Below, one piece after another: positions 16,539 through 25,628 of a stretch of 64,000 bases of DNA. Location of the stretch: assembly GCA_029552745.1 (NCBI GenBank), contig JAKPDK010000120.1, positions 19,832 to 83,831 of the forward strand, written 5' to 3'. This DNA is from Candidatus Hydrogenedentota bacterium. GTDB taxonomy: Bacteria; Hydrogenedentota; Hydrogenedentia; Hydrogenedentales; SLHB01. Every line of letters starts with the position of its first letter. Positions within the stretch are counted from its first letter, which is position 1. The notes under the pieces are model-generated. The model saw only the letters and a program-made list of their open reading frames with translations, made no database searches and was not told the origin of the DNA. The position numbers and the translations under genes are program-made.

Positions 16539-17339
16539 ATGATGAAACTGGGAGTAAATACAGTACTTTTTGCTAGTCACGATTTTCGCACCGCGATGCA
16601 ACACATCAAATGGGCAGGCTATGATGCTGCGGAAATCTCAGCCATTAAGGGGATGTGTGAACATTTGTGCTTGGATGAGTGGAAAAAACAGAAAACAGAG
16701 ATTAAATCGATCGTGGAGGAATTCCAATTGCCGCTGACGGCGATGGAGGAAGCCGCACTCGATGAGGACCGCTTGATGAAAGCGTTTGAAGCGGGCGCCG
16801 AGATAGGCATTCCCATAGTAAACATCGGTCCTGGAGGTTCCAAAGACAACCCCGATGATCTGAAACGGGTTATCGAGAAGATGGCAGCCATGGCGGAAAA
16901 GGCGGAACCGTTTGGGGTAACGCTTTGCGTCAAGGCGCATGTTGGGGCAGCCATTTGGAATACGCCGACAACCCTTGAAGCCATGGCACAGATCCCTTCG
17001 CCCGCGTTCGGGATCGATATGGACCCGAGTCACATCCACCGCGGCGGTGAAGTGCCGAAAGACGCGCTTCGACAAGTGGTGTCTCGCGTGAAACATGTGC
17101 ACATCCGTGACTGCAAAGGGCCGGGACCCTCTCCGGGAGCGCCCGAGCTGCAGGCATGTGGCCGAGGTGATATTGACCTCTACGGTTACTGCAAGGTGCT
17201 TGTTGAAGCGGGATACAATGGGCCTGTCAATCTCGAAGTCATTGGCGCCGGGGGATACGATCTCGCCCGTTGTGCTATCATCGCCGCCGAATCCTATGGG
17301 TATCTCAATGCATGCCTGAAGCACTGCGGTGCCCGATGA
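16539..17339 (+). CDS. Sugar phosphate isomerase/epimerase (xylose isomerase-like TIM barrel)
   Basis: A 266-residue AP-endonuclease-2/xylose-isomerase-like barrel. Typical landmarks: MKLGVNTVLFASHDFRTAMQHIKWAGYDAAEIS at the start, metal-ligand strands GVTLCVKAHVGA and AFGIDMDPSHIHRGGE, VKHVHIRDCKG, and PVNLEVIGAGGYD near the end. These supply the His/Asp/Glu set of a divalent-metal isomerase or epimerase. Relatives (IolE, IolI, hydroxypyruvate isomerase) often sit beside Gfo/Idh/MocA dehydrogenases, as here. Two consecutive Met codons begin the frame, with GTGAGG upstream. Substrate unknown. Confidence 0.88.
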   Translation: MMKLGVNTVLFASHDFRTAMQHIKWAGYDAAEISAIKGMCEHLCLDEWKKQKTEIKSIVEEFQLPLTAMEEAALDEDRLMKAFEAGAEIGIPIVNIGPGGSKDNPDDLKRVIEKMAAMAEKAEPFGVTLCVKAHVGAAIWNTPTTLEAMAQIPSPAFGIDMDPSHIHRGGEVPKDALRQVVSRVKHVHIRDCKGPGPSPGAPELQACGRGDIDLYGYCKVLVEAGYNGPVNLEVIGAGGYDLARCAIIAAESYGYLNACLKHCGAR

Positions 17340-17390
17340 TAACAGGAGAAACTATCAATATAAAAAAATGCATACTGGAAGGAGAAAGAC

Positions 17391-18731
17391 ATGTCCAAGC
17401 GATTTCCTAACATTCTTATTTTTGCAATTGACAGCATTCGCCGCGACCATATGAGTTGTTATGGGTATCCTCGGTTGACTACGCCTCACATGGATCGGTT
17501 GGCGGCAAAAGGAACCTTATTTGAGAATGCCTTCAGCGCGTATATTCCGACGACACCGGCGTATTCCAGCATTCTTTCGGGCGCAGACGTCATCAATACG
17601 CAAATGCCTTCTTTGCGTCCCCTGGGACCACTGCCCAAAGACCTTCATCTCATGCCGGAAGTGCTGCGTAAACTCGGCTACAATACAACCTGCGTGGGAT
17701 TTGATGGTAACTTTTACCGCGGGTTTAACAATTACCTTAACTTTGAGGGATGGGTTTCCTGGGAAGATCGTCCGGCGCGAAAAGCGGAAAATCTCAACGC
17801 TGTGACGATCCCCGAGCTGGAGCGATTGGCAAAATCCAAAAAACCGTTCTTGCTATTTCTTAGACACATGGACCCGCACGCACCGTATTTGCCACCGCCG
17901 CCTTTCGATACGATGTTTTATTCGAAAGACCCGTGTGACAAGAAAAACAAGAGCATGAAACCGGTATTTGACTTTAAGCCGTTTGCAGAATTCTTGAAGT
18001 CCTGGATGCCGCCGGGAATCACCGATAAAGACTACGTCATTGCTCAGTATGACGGGGAGTTGGCTTACATGGATGCGTGTATCCAACGCCTGATCACCCG
18101 CGTGGAAGAATTAGGGATTATGGAAGACACCTTGATCGTTATCACGGGCGACCATGGCGAAACCTTGTACGATCATGAGATCTATTTCGACCACCACGGA
18201 CTATATGAGCCCACATTGGTCGTGCCGCTCATCTACTATTGGCCCGGACATGTGCCCCAAGGGGTACGGGCGAAGGCTTATACGCTTCATGAGGACCTGT
18301 TGCCGACAATACTCGATGTCTGTGGATTGACCAAAGAGACCAAGGGCTTAAAATTCGACGGTGTCTCGCTAGTGCCTTATTTTACGGATACCGATAACAG
18401 CCCGCGTTCGGAGTTTTACATCAGTGAGTGCACCTGGATGCGAAAACAAGGTTGGCGGACACCGATTTGGAAATTCTGGGAAGCGTTGGAACCAGATTTC
18501 CACAATAAGCCCCCGGTGGAGCTCTATAATCTGGTGGAAGACCCGGAAGAGTCTGTCAACCTCGCTGATAAGGAACCTAAAATTGTGGCGATGTTGCGCG
18601 AACGCATGAACCGCTGGATCGCGATGCGGGAAAAACAGACCGGTAAGAAGAGTAACATCATGAACTATAAACTGGGAACCGATCTCAAAATTGGTTCCAT
18701 TGCTACGGCGAAGAAACTGCAGGCAAGATAA
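17391..18731 (+). CDS. Sulfatase-fold hydrolase with Thr in the nucleophile position
   Basis: 446 residues of the alkaline phosphatase/sulfatase superfamily: NILIFAIDSIRRDHMSCYGY with metal ligand Asp14, the active-site helix TTPAYSSILSG (residues 54-64), and the second metal site GDHGETLYDH with a following HHGLYEP. Classical sulfatases have C/S-x-P-x-R, where Cys or Ser becomes formylglycine; here the position is Thr54 and the Arg is Tyr58. Thr nucleophiles occur in phosphotransferases of this superfamily, so it may act on a phosphoester rather than a sulfate ester. No signal peptide is seen, so it should be cytoplasmic. Last gene of the sugar operon; GGAAGGAGAAAG precedes the ATG. Confidence 0.85.
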   Translation: MSKRFPNILIFAIDSIRRDHMSCYGYPRLTTPHMDRLAAKGTLFENAFSAYIPTTPAYSSILSGADVINTQMPSLRPLGPLPKDLHLMPEVLRKLGYNTTCVGFDGNFYRGFNNYLNFEGWVSWEDRPARKAENLNAVTIPELERLAKSKKPFLLFLRHMDPHAPYLPPPPFDTMFYSKDPCDKKNKSMKPVFDFKPFAEFLKSWMPPGITDKDYVIAQYDGELAYMDACIQRLITRVEELGIMEDTLIVITGDHGETLYDHEIYFDHHGLYEPTLVVPLIYYWPGHVPQGVRAKAYTLHEDLLPTILDVCGLTKETKGLKFDGVSLVPYFTDTDNSPRSEFYISECTWMRKQGWRTPIWKFWEALEPDFHNKPPVELYNLVEDPEESVNLADKEPKIVAMLRERMNRWIAMREKQTGKKSNIMNYKLGTDLKIGSIATAKKLQAR

Positions 18732-18741
18732 GAGTTTTAAC

Positions 18742-18783
18742 AACGTCCCCTTTCGTTTGTTACGGACGGGGACGTTTGTTTTA
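18742..18783 (+). terminator. Intrinsic terminator of the Gfo/Idh-isomerase-sulfatase operon
   Basis: Nine-base arms AACGTCCCC and GGGGACGTT enclose a 17-nt loop and are followed by TGTTTTAC. It lies 11 nt after the sulfatase-like stop codon. Confidence 0.8.
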
Positions 18784-18923
18784 CCGTAATCAAGAGTCCG
18801 TATCGCCTTTTTCCGCAGGAGGGGCTATTTACAAGCGGGGAGGAGATCGCCCCCGGATTTTCAACATGCCGATGACACGGCAGACGTCACGTGAGGTAGG
18901 TACGCTCCCTGCGCTAACTACTG

Positions 18924-18984
18924 TTGTCATCTTCGACTACCCGAGGGGATTGCCACGTCGCCCCTGCGGGGCTCCTCGCAATGA
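18924..18984. repeat. Decayed composite repeat A
   Basis: The right half (GAGGGGATTGCCACGTCG to CTCCTCGCAATGACC) is intact, and the left end keeps only GTTGTCAT before a shortened middle. It looks like a deletion derivative of the 137-bp element. The rest of 18784-19148 holds nothing recognisable. Confidence 0.65.
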
Positions 18985-19148
18985 CCGGGCGGGGTATAAG
19001 CATGCCCTACTTTCTCGGTGGAGTGCGGCAGGTTTATGAACTTATGCAGGCACAGGGCTTATCCAACGTTTTGTATGTATTCCTTAAATGGATGTATACT
19101 GTAAAGGAACAATATTTCTAGTAATCCCGGAATGAAGGAGCCTTCCCC

Positions 19149-20048
19149 GTGCGATATCTAGTTTTTCTTTCTTTATTTATGGCGCTTGTACCATCGCTGT
19201 CGGCAACTGCTCAGGACAATGCGCCCCCCGAGCCCGTTCCAGCCAATGGTATGGTGATTCTTGTGACGGATTATGGTGCCGATTCCGTCTATGTAGGCGC
19301 TATTAAGGGCGCCATTTATAGCACCTTTCCCAATGCCAAGGTAGACGCCATTACCAACAGCGTTCCGGAGTTTGACGTGTTAGCGGGGGCGTTTTGTTTA
19401 GCTGAAGCGTGTCCCACATATCCCCCAGGGACGACGTTCTGTTGCGTTGTTGACCCTGGGGTTGGTACGGAACGCCGCGTGGTTGTGTTGCGCACAAAAT
19501 CAGGGCATCTATTCGTGGCGCCCGACAACGGCCTTCTCACGCTGGTCGCCGACAAACTCGGGGTGGCGGCTCTGTTTGAAGGAAATAATCGCGCTCTTTG
19601 GCGGGCAACCATTCCTTCCAACACATTTCATGGGAGAGATATCTTTGGTCCGTTAGCCGCCAATCTAGCATCTGGTGTGCCGATTGAGAAGGTCGGCGAA
19701 CCCCTCGCCAGCATGGTGCGCCTCGATATCCCCGTGAGCGCTGTTGACAACGGGAAAACCACGGGTGTGGTGATCCGCGTCGATTCTTACGGGAACATGA
19801 TTACCAATATCCCCCAAGAAAACGTTGCGGCGCTAGGCGTGAACGAGGGCGACAAACTCCAAGTGACGTTGGGCAAAGCGGAATTCGTAGTTCCTTTTGT
19901 CGCCACCTATGGAGCTGTGGAAAAAGGGACACGTCTTGCTCTCATCCAAAGTGCCGGATACCTCGAATTTGCTGTTAATCTTGGCAACCTTGCCAACGAA
20001 ATTGGTGAAGGGTTGCACGCAGCTGTTGTGGTACAGAAAGCCCCCTGA
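19149..20048 (+). CDS. Exported SAM hydroxide adenosyltransferase (DUF62)
   Basis: The family hydrolyses S-adenosylmethionine to adenosine and methionine, and is related to fluorinase and chlorinase. Residues 1-22 form a clear signal peptide (MRYLVFLSLFMALVPSLSATAQ). The N-terminal domain follows: VILVTDYGADSVYVGAIKG, CVVDPGVGTERR (Asp102, Arg109/110) and NTFHGRDIFGP (His161), retaining the Asp-Arg-His set described for the family. The C-terminal barrel has VIRVDSYGNMITNI. GTG start at 19149 with AAGGAG upstream. The stop shares one base with the next ATG (TGATG). Export is odd because SAM is cytoplasmic; the true substrate may differ. Confidence 0.87.
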   Translation: MRYLVFLSLFMALVPSLSATAQDNAPPEPVPANGMVILVTDYGADSVYVGAIKGAIYSTFPNAKVDAITNSVPEFDVLAGAFCLAEACPTYPPGTTFCCVVDPGVGTERRVVVLRTKSGHLFVAPDNGLLTLVADKLGVAALFEGNNRALWRATIPSNTFHGRDIFGPLAANLASGVPIEKVGEPLASMVRLDIPVSAVDNGKTTGVVIRVDSYGNMITNIPQENVAALGVNEGDKLQVTLGKAEFVVPFVATYGAVEKGTRLALIQSAGYLEFAVNLGNLANEIGEGLHAAVVVQKAP

Positions 20049-20713
20049 TGTCTGCGGACGCACGCCCTCTCCGTAAAACACTTTTGACCATTTATCGTTA
20101 TCTGTTCTCGCACTACGGTCCTACGGGATGGTGGCCGGGAGATACACCGTTCGAGATCGCTGTGGGCGCCATTCTCACGCAAAATACCGCATGGAACAAT
20201 GTCGAAAAAGCCATTGCCAATCTGAAAGCGCGGCAGTTGCTGCTTCCCGGGAGAATCCTCAGCTGTCCCGATGACATCCTCCATGAGGCGCTGCGTCCCT
20301 CGGGGTATTTCCGTATTAAGGCAGTCCGTCTTCGTGCCTTTTGTAGTTTTCTGGAAAAGACGTATCAGGGCGATATGACTCGAATGGCGAAGGAGCCCCT
20401 CGAGGTTCTGCGTCAAGAACTCTTGGGAATAAAGGGAATTGGTCCGGAAACAGCCGACGATATTCTTCTTTACGCCTGCGAGAAACCCATATTCGTCGTA
20501 GATGCTTATACACGCCGTATTCTAAGCCGCCACGCGCTTTGTCCCGAAAACACTCCCTATCACGAATTGCAGGAGCTATTCCAGCGACATTTACCCCACC
20601 AGGTCGAACTCTTCAAGGAGTTTCACGGCTTGATCGTGTTCACGGGTAAAGATTTCTGCCGACGCCGTCCCAAATGCGAGGCGTGTCCTCTCCGTCCCTT
20701 GTTGCCTAAGTAA
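20048..20713 (+). CDS. Endonuclease III-family DNA glycosylase, MagIII-like
   Basis: HhH-GPD base-excision glycosylase of 221 residues. The helix-hairpin-helix reads LLGIKGIGPETADDILLYA, and the catalytic Asp is D152 in VVDAYTRR. The Lys that makes endonuclease III a bifunctional lyase is Glu134 here, so a monofunctional glycosylase such as Helicobacter MagIII (3-methyladenine) is the best analogue. At the C-terminus C204-x5-C210-x2-C213 gives three of the four Cys of the usual iron-sulfur loop; the protein ends before the fourth. Its start overlaps the stop of the SAM-hydrolase gene, so they are co-translated. Confidence 0.83.
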   Translation: MSADARPLRKTLLTIYRYLFSHYGPTGWWPGDTPFEIAVGAILTQNTAWNNVEKAIANLKARQLLLPGRILSCPDDILHEALRPSGYFRIKAVRLRAFCSFLEKTYQGDMTRMAKEPLEVLRQELLGIKGIGPETADDILLYACEKPIFVVDAYTRRILSRHALCPENTPYHELQELFQRHLPHQVELFKEFHGLIVFTGKDFCRRRPKCEACPLRPLLPK

Positions 20714-20757
20714 TTTTTCCAGACGACATGGCTCAAGTGAGGACGTTATATCGCGCA

Positions 20758-21492
20758 TCAGCACATTCCCCATACCGTCACGCACTCCCAGCGCACATCT
20801 ACGGGAACAACCCCGTATTTCTCAATGTCAGCCTGTAAATGTGCGATACCGCGTTCCAATTCACCGGGCGGCAACAGGTCGAATGTGGACAAGAAACGGC
20901 CTTTGACTTTCTCTAAGTAACGATGATCCAGAGGTTGCGGTTCGCCGATAATACGCTCCGCAATTACCTCCGTGAATCCGGCTTGTTTGAGGGCTTCTTC
21001 TATTTTCTCGATGGGATGGAATCGGGCTTTGTCAATGGCGGCAAAGCTCGGGAAATACCGGTTCATTGGATGACGATCAATGAAATCATGCGGTGATGTG
21101 ACAAACGCCGCACAGCCGCGGCGCAACACCCGTCGGCATTCCTGCATGACAGGAAAAATGTCAAGGATGTGATGCAGTACCAGCACAGCAAAAACAAAAT
21201 CAAAGGAAGCGGAACGAAACGGCAAATGTTCGGCTCTGCCTTGCACCCAATGCGCCGCATGGACTTTGCCTGCTGCCCGTTTGACCATCGCTCTAGACAA
21301 TTCCAAACCGTAAAGTTTGCAGGGATAGATATCGAGAAAGGCTTGCGTGTTATTTCCAGTGCCTGCGCCAAGTTCCAGCACGTGAGCGGCGTTCGACCGG
21401 CAAGCCAATTCATGAAGAGTTTTTAGAAAAGGGCCGCCACCTTTACGATACGCATCGTAGCGTTCTGCAGCTTTGTTGTAATCGAATTCCAT
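20758..21492 (-). CDS. Class I SAM-dependent methyltransferase
   Basis: 244 residues with motif I VLELGAGTGNNTQAFL, motif II-like LYGLELSRAMVKRA, and the UbiE-type block RAEHLPFRSASFDFVFAVLVLHHI, followed by ECRRVLRRGCAAFVTSP. These place it in the Methyltransf_11 type that methylates small molecules. The C-terminal ~90 residues probably form the substrate lid and match nothing recognised. It precedes nothing obvious and is convergent with the glycosylase gene. Substrate unknown. Confidence 0.85.
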   Translation of the reverse strand: MEFDYNKAAERYDAYRKGGGPFLKTLHELACRSNAAHVLELGAGTGNNTQAFLDIYPCKLYGLELSRAMVKRAAGKVHAAHWVQGRAEHLPFRSASFDFVFAVLVLHHILDIFPVMQECRRVLRRGCAAFVTSPHDFIDRHPMNRYFPSFAAIDKARFHPIEKIEEALKQAGFTEVIAERIIGEPQPLDHRYLEKVKGRFLSTFDLLPPGELERGIAHLQADIEKYGVVPVDVRWECVTVWGMC

Positions 21493-21540
21493 AGGCGTAC
21501 CGGAAGCGGTAAGTTTGTTCGCCCTACATAGAAGCAGATC

Positions 21541-24500
21541 CTACGCTGCTGAAACTTCTTTCTTCTCGATTTTCGTGAAATCCGCCGGCAAAGTCAATGC
21601 TGCAAGCGTATCGCGCAACAACGCGTGGCGATTTCGGCGAATCGCTTCGTTTTCTTCGTTCACCAGTACTTTTTCAAAATAGGTATTGATAATCGGTGCC
21701 CATTCGAGCACGGTGTGCAACGCAGCATCAAATGCGCACCCGTCGGTTAGCCGTTTTACCTGCACCGATCCTCGCTCACTCAGCTCAAATAGCGTCTTAT
21801 CGTATTCGTTTAGTAACGAAGGATCCACTTTGGGTGATGGTTCCTTGACGATGCGCTGCATGCGTTTTGCCTGTTCGGCTAGTTCCTGTACCGCTGTCGC
21901 GTCCAGCTGTTGCAGCGAGCCCAGGCATTTCCAAAACGCTACCGGACGATGCCCGTGAGCCGCCAATGCCGCCGCAACATAGTCATAAGGATAACCTTCT
22001 TCGCGTGCCAGCGCTTCCATACGGTCGGCGAAGAAACCCAATAATGCCGTCAGTACCGACTCTGTATCCCAGTCGGCTCGGCCATAATTTTCTATGGCGG
22101 CTCGGAAACACGTGCTCAGATCGATATCCAACCCTTGAGACCGGACGATAGCCAGTATTGCCAACGTATTTCGACGAAGCGCGTACGGGTCGCTGGTGCC
22201 TTTCACTCGCACGCCGATACCGAAGTACCCCGCCAGGGTGTCGAACCGATCGAGCAATCCCGCCACTGTGCCCAGCGACGAGGTTGGCAATTCATCGCCT
22301 GCCCGGCGCGGAAGTCGATGCTCTAAGATCGCCTGCGCAATGGGCTCCGGCACCCCTTCTTTTTGGGCATATAGCATTCCTACCACACCTTCAAGCGAAT
22401 CAAATTCAAAGACCATCTGTGTGGTGAGGTCGGCCTTCATCAACTGCAACACACGCAGCATCTCTTTTTCATCTGTGTTGGGTAAATGGGTTCGAAGCTT
22501 CCGGTACAGGTGCTTCAGCCGCTCTATCTTATCGGCAACGGTCCCCAATTGCTGGTGAAACATGACCGACGAAAGCCGCTTGGCAAACTCTTCCAAGGAC
22601 GTGCGCGTATCGGTATCCCAGAAGTACTTGGCATCGCGCAACCGTGCTGTCAGGACACGCTCGTTACCCGCGCGGATCAATTCTTTTCCTGTGTTGTCGT
22701 GATTTCCGTTTGCGACAGCGACAAACCAGCGGCTGAGTTTCCCGTCGTTTTCGCGAAGAGGGATGTAACGCTGATGGACTTTCATGGGCGTAATCAGGAT
22801 CGGCTCAGGAAGATCAAGGGCTTCCTCAGGTATCCGACATAAAATCGCTTCCGGCAGTTCCACCAAATCGCACACTTCCTCAAGAAGTTCCGGGTCCTTC
22901 TCCGCTTGGACGCCCAATTCTTCACAACACCGTTTCACCGATTCCTGCAAGGCGTTCATACGTTCCTCACGACTCGCCAGCACCATGTGTTTTCGGAGAA
23001 CGGAAAGATATTCCGATGCCGAGGAAACTATGACTTCACCCGGGCAAAGACGTCGATGTCCATAACTTACCCTGCCGGAATGCAAGACTCGCGGTGCGCC
23101 ACCGCCTTGGTTGTCACGATACACCCATGAGACAGGCACCGGTGTTTTTCCATGCAAAACCAAAAGCCAACGTATCGGGCGGGAAAACGTCACCGTCGAG
23201 TCTTCCCAACCCATGCTCTTGTTGAACTGAATCCCGCGGATCAATCGAGAAACCAGGTCGGAAGCCAACTCGGTCAGATGTTTCCCCTTGGTCTCCACAC
23301 GCAAGAAACAATACTCGTTTTTGTCTTGTTGACGAAAATAAATATCCGCCACGGTAGCGCCATTGCCCTCGGCAAAACGTCGGGCAGCGATGCTCCATTC
23401 GCCTGAGGCATTTAACGCAGCGGACTTCTTCGGACCCCGCACTTCTTTTACGGTATCCGGTTGACACGCGGGAACGTCTTCCACGAGCACCGCCAACCTA
23501 CGTGGAGTGCCGTACACCGTGACCTGCCCATGGGATAAGCCAAATTCCTCAAGTAGTTGGGGCACCAGCGTGTTCATTTGAGCCATCGCGGAACGTAAAT
23601 CCCCAGGTGGCAGCTCCTCACAACCAATCTCAATTAACAAGACATCCCGATCTGAAAACTCCCCTTGGTTCCCTTCCATTGGCAGGGCTTGTGGCAAATC
23701 GGTAACGGGTACGGCATAGCGTTTCAGGGGAAAGCCCATCTCCTCGCGCTGATGCAGGTATGCCTTGGCGCATCGCTCCGCCGTTGCGCGACACCGAAGC
23801 AAAAACCTGCCCCGTTCCGTGACAGACAACGCTCCGCGTGCATCGAGCAGGTTGAATACATGAGACAACCGCAAACAATGGTCATACGCCGGCAACACAA
23901 CACCGGCATCCAACAACCGGTGCGCTTCAGACTCCCATAAGTCAAATATTTGAAATAACTTAGCGGTATCCGCCAATTCAAAGTTGTATTTACAATATTC
24001 CACTTCTTGCCGATGAAATATATCGCCGTATGTTATGCCGCCGGGCGCCCATTTCAGGTCGTAAACACTTTCAACGCCCTGCAAATACATCGCGATACGT
24101 TCCACACCGTAGGTGAGTTCACATGCCCGCACATCCAGTTTGGCACCCCCGCACTCCTGAAAATACGTGAACTGGAGAATCTCCATCCCGTCCAACCACG
24201 CTTCCCATCCAAGCCCCCACGCGCCCAACGACGGACTTTGCCAGTTATCCTCCACAAATCGGAAATCATGTTGGCGCAAATCCAACCCCAGCGCTTCCAA
24301 CGATTGCAAGAACAGGTCCTGAACATTCGGGGGAGATGGTTTCAAAATTACCTGATACTGATAGTAGTGCTGCAAACGATTTGGATTTTCTCCATACCGA
24401 CCGTCCGTTGGCCTGGTGCTCGGTTCCGGATACGCCACCCACCATGGCTCGGGACCCAACGCTCGCAGGAACGTCGCCGGATTCGATGTGCCCGCCCCGA

Positions 24501-24585
24501 CTTCGGTATGGTACGGTTGCCACAGGATACAGCCGCGTTTTTCCCAAAACTCGTTCAGTGTTTGGATAACTTCCTGAAAATACAT
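21541..24585 (-). CDS. glyQS: Glycine--tRNA ligase, fused alpha and beta subunits
   Basis: Charges tRNA-Gly. Residues 1-~290 are the alpha (catalytic) subunit: [46 protein letters not shown] and [13 protein letters not shown]. After a short linker ([11 protein letters not shown]) the beta subunit begins with [17 protein letters not shown] and contains [10 protein letters not shown], the HD-like segment and the C-terminal anticodon/DALR-type region. In most bacteria glyQ and glyS are separate; the single-chain form is known from chlamydiae and some others. 1014 residues equals the sum of both subunits. No T-box leader is visible upstream. Confidence 0.95.
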   Translation of the reverse strand: MYFQEVIQTLNEFWEKRGCILWQPYHTEVGAGTSNPATFLRALGPEPWWVAYPEPSTRPTDGRYGENPNRLQHYYQYQVILKPSPPNVQDLFLQSLEALGLDLRQHDFRFVEDNWQSPSLGAWGLGWEAWLDGMEILQFTYFQECGGAKLDVRACELTYGVERIAMYLQGVESVYDLKWAPGGITYGDIFHRQEVEYCKYNFELADTAKLFQIFDLWESEAHRLLDAGVVLPAYDHCLRLSHVFNLLDARGALSVTERGRFLLRCRATAERCAKAYLHQREEMGFPLKRYAVPVTDLPQALPMEGNQGEFSDRDVLLIEIGCEELPPGDLRSAMAQMNTLVPQLLEEFGLSHGQVTVYGTPRRLAVLVEDVPACQPDTVKEVRGPKKSAALNASGEWSIAARRFAEGNGATVADIYFRQQDKNEYCFLRVETKGKHLTELASDLVSRLIRGIQFNKSMGWEDSTVTFSRPIRWLLVLHGKTPVPVSWVYRDNQGGGAPRVLHSGRVSYGHRRLCPGEVIVSSASEYLSVLRKHMVLASREERMNALQESVKRCCEELGVQAEKDPELLEEVCDLVELPEAILCRIPEEALDLPEPILITPMKVHQRYIPLRENDGKLSRWFVAVANGNHDNTGKELIRAGNERVLTARLRDAKYFWDTDTRTSLEEFAKRLSSVMFHQQLGTVADKIERLKHLYRKLRTHLPNTDEKEMLRVLQLMKADLTTQMVFEFDSLEGVVGMLYAQKEGVPEPIAQAILEHRLPRRAGDELPTSSLGTVAGLLDRFDTLAGYFGIGVRVKGTSDPYALRRNTLAILAIVRSQGLDIDLSTCFRAAIENYGRADWDTESVLTALLGFFADRMEALAREEGYPYDYVAAALAAHGHRPVAFWKCLGSLQQLDATAVQELAEQAKRMQRIVKEPSPKVDPSLLNEYDKTLFELSERGSVQVKRLTDGCAFDAALHTVLEWAPIINTYFEKVLVNEENEAIRRNRHALLRDTLAALTLPADFTKIEKKEVSAA

Positions 24586-24815
24586 GAATGCTCATCCCTT
24601 TTCTTGTGGTCAGCGGATATCTATTTTTAGCGCCCCGTTGCCGTGTCTAAACGAAAATGGTATTGCGCACATCCCACGGACCAAGCGGAGGATTAATTGA
24701 ACAGATGGGGTATTCTAGCCGTCGATCGCGACTGAAATCAAAAGGGGCAGGTCGCCCCGCTCATGCGGAAAATATGTTTCCATAAACCCATGTTGTGTTT
24801 GGTATTCGCATGCAG

Positions 24816-24838
24816 GGACGAGTTGTTGACTCGTCCCA
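24816..24838. repeat. Short perfect hairpin in the glyQS upstream spacer
   Basis: GGGACGAGT and its complement ACTCGTCCC enclose five bases. No T-run follows on either strand, so it is not a standard terminator; it may be a distant member of the GTAGGGGCGA palindrome family. The rest of 24586-24905 shows no gene; a promoter for glyQS must lie here but none was convincing. Confidence 0.45.
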
Positions 24839-24905
24839 CTCATCTAGGGGATACATACCCATGCACCCCCTGAAAGTTTTTCCAAAGAATATTGCCTGCT
24901 GCTGA

Positions 24906-25613
24906 TCAGTGTGAGGGTTTGGGCAAGAAGGGTTTGAGCATTTGCGCAAAACTTTTTAGGCTACGGGTTTGAACATAGACCTGGCCTGGCCCTCGGTAAC
25001 GGCAGACAAGGCCTTCGCCACTTAATGCGCTCGTCACCATGCCTTTGAGCAGTCCAGCGACCCCTTCGGTTTTGCCGGCTGCTTTTTCGATATGAAATTG
25101 CACGGTGCTTTCAAAGGCGACCATGTGGGAGGTGTCCACTATGTATTCCTCTCCATCGGCGAGCGTTTTTGAATGGATGGCGCCAAAACTTGAAAGTAAG
25201 AGCAAGCCGGATCCTGAAAGTGTTAGCAGAAAAAGCCCTTCGCCGCTGAACATGGCTTTCGCACTGGCTTCGACGCTCATGTTTAGTTGAGCATCGCCGG
25301 CGAGATAGCAGCCGCTTTGAACGTACAGTTTTTGATTATTCAGTACAACGGCGGCAATGTCTCCTGTATAAGACGGAGCCAGGAGCAGTTCCCCGGGGCC
25401 GGTCTCTGCCGTAAAGATTGTGCGAAAAATTGACTCGCCGCCCAGGGCGCTTTTCACCGCACCCAGCATTCCCCCGCCCGCGACCCGTGCCTCGAGGCGA
25501 ATGGTGGGACTCATGCTAAGCATCGCGCCGGATTCCGCCATGAATGATTCGCCCTGGTCCAATAGAATTCGGGCTATGCTGTAGGACGGTTGATAAAGGA
25601 TTTCGTACTGCAT
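24906..25613 (-). CDS. AIM24/TIGR00266-family protein
   Basis: 235 residues of the AIM24 family: MQYEILYQPSYSIARILLDQGESFMAESGAMLSM, repeated beta-strand units with Gly-rich turns (GGGMLGAVKSALGGESIF), and GEGLVCRYRGPGQVYVQTRS close to the C-terminus. The fold is a trefoil-like beta sandwich of unknown function. AAGGAGGAACC precedes the ATG. It begins 15 nt after the PAS-kinase stop and is last in an rsmA-kinase-AIM24 operon. Why these are grouped is not evident. Confidence 0.88.
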   Translation of the reverse strand: MQYEILYQPSYSIARILLDQGESFMAESGAMLSMSPTIRLEARVAGGGMLGAVKSALGGESIFRTIFTAETGPGELLLAPSYTGDIAAVVLNNQKLYVQSGCYLAGDAQLNMSVEASAKAMFSGEGLFLLTLSGSGLLLLSSFGAIHSKTLADGEEYIVDTSHMVAFESTVQFHIEKAAGKTEGVAGLLKGMVTSALSGEGLVCRYRGPGQVYVQTRSLKSFAQMLKPFLPKPSH

Positions 25614-25628
25614 CTTGGTTCCTCCTTC

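Noticed and set aside
24586..24905. T-box leader upstream of glyQS
   Set aside because: No AGGGTGGNACCGCG antiterminator box or specifier stem could be found.
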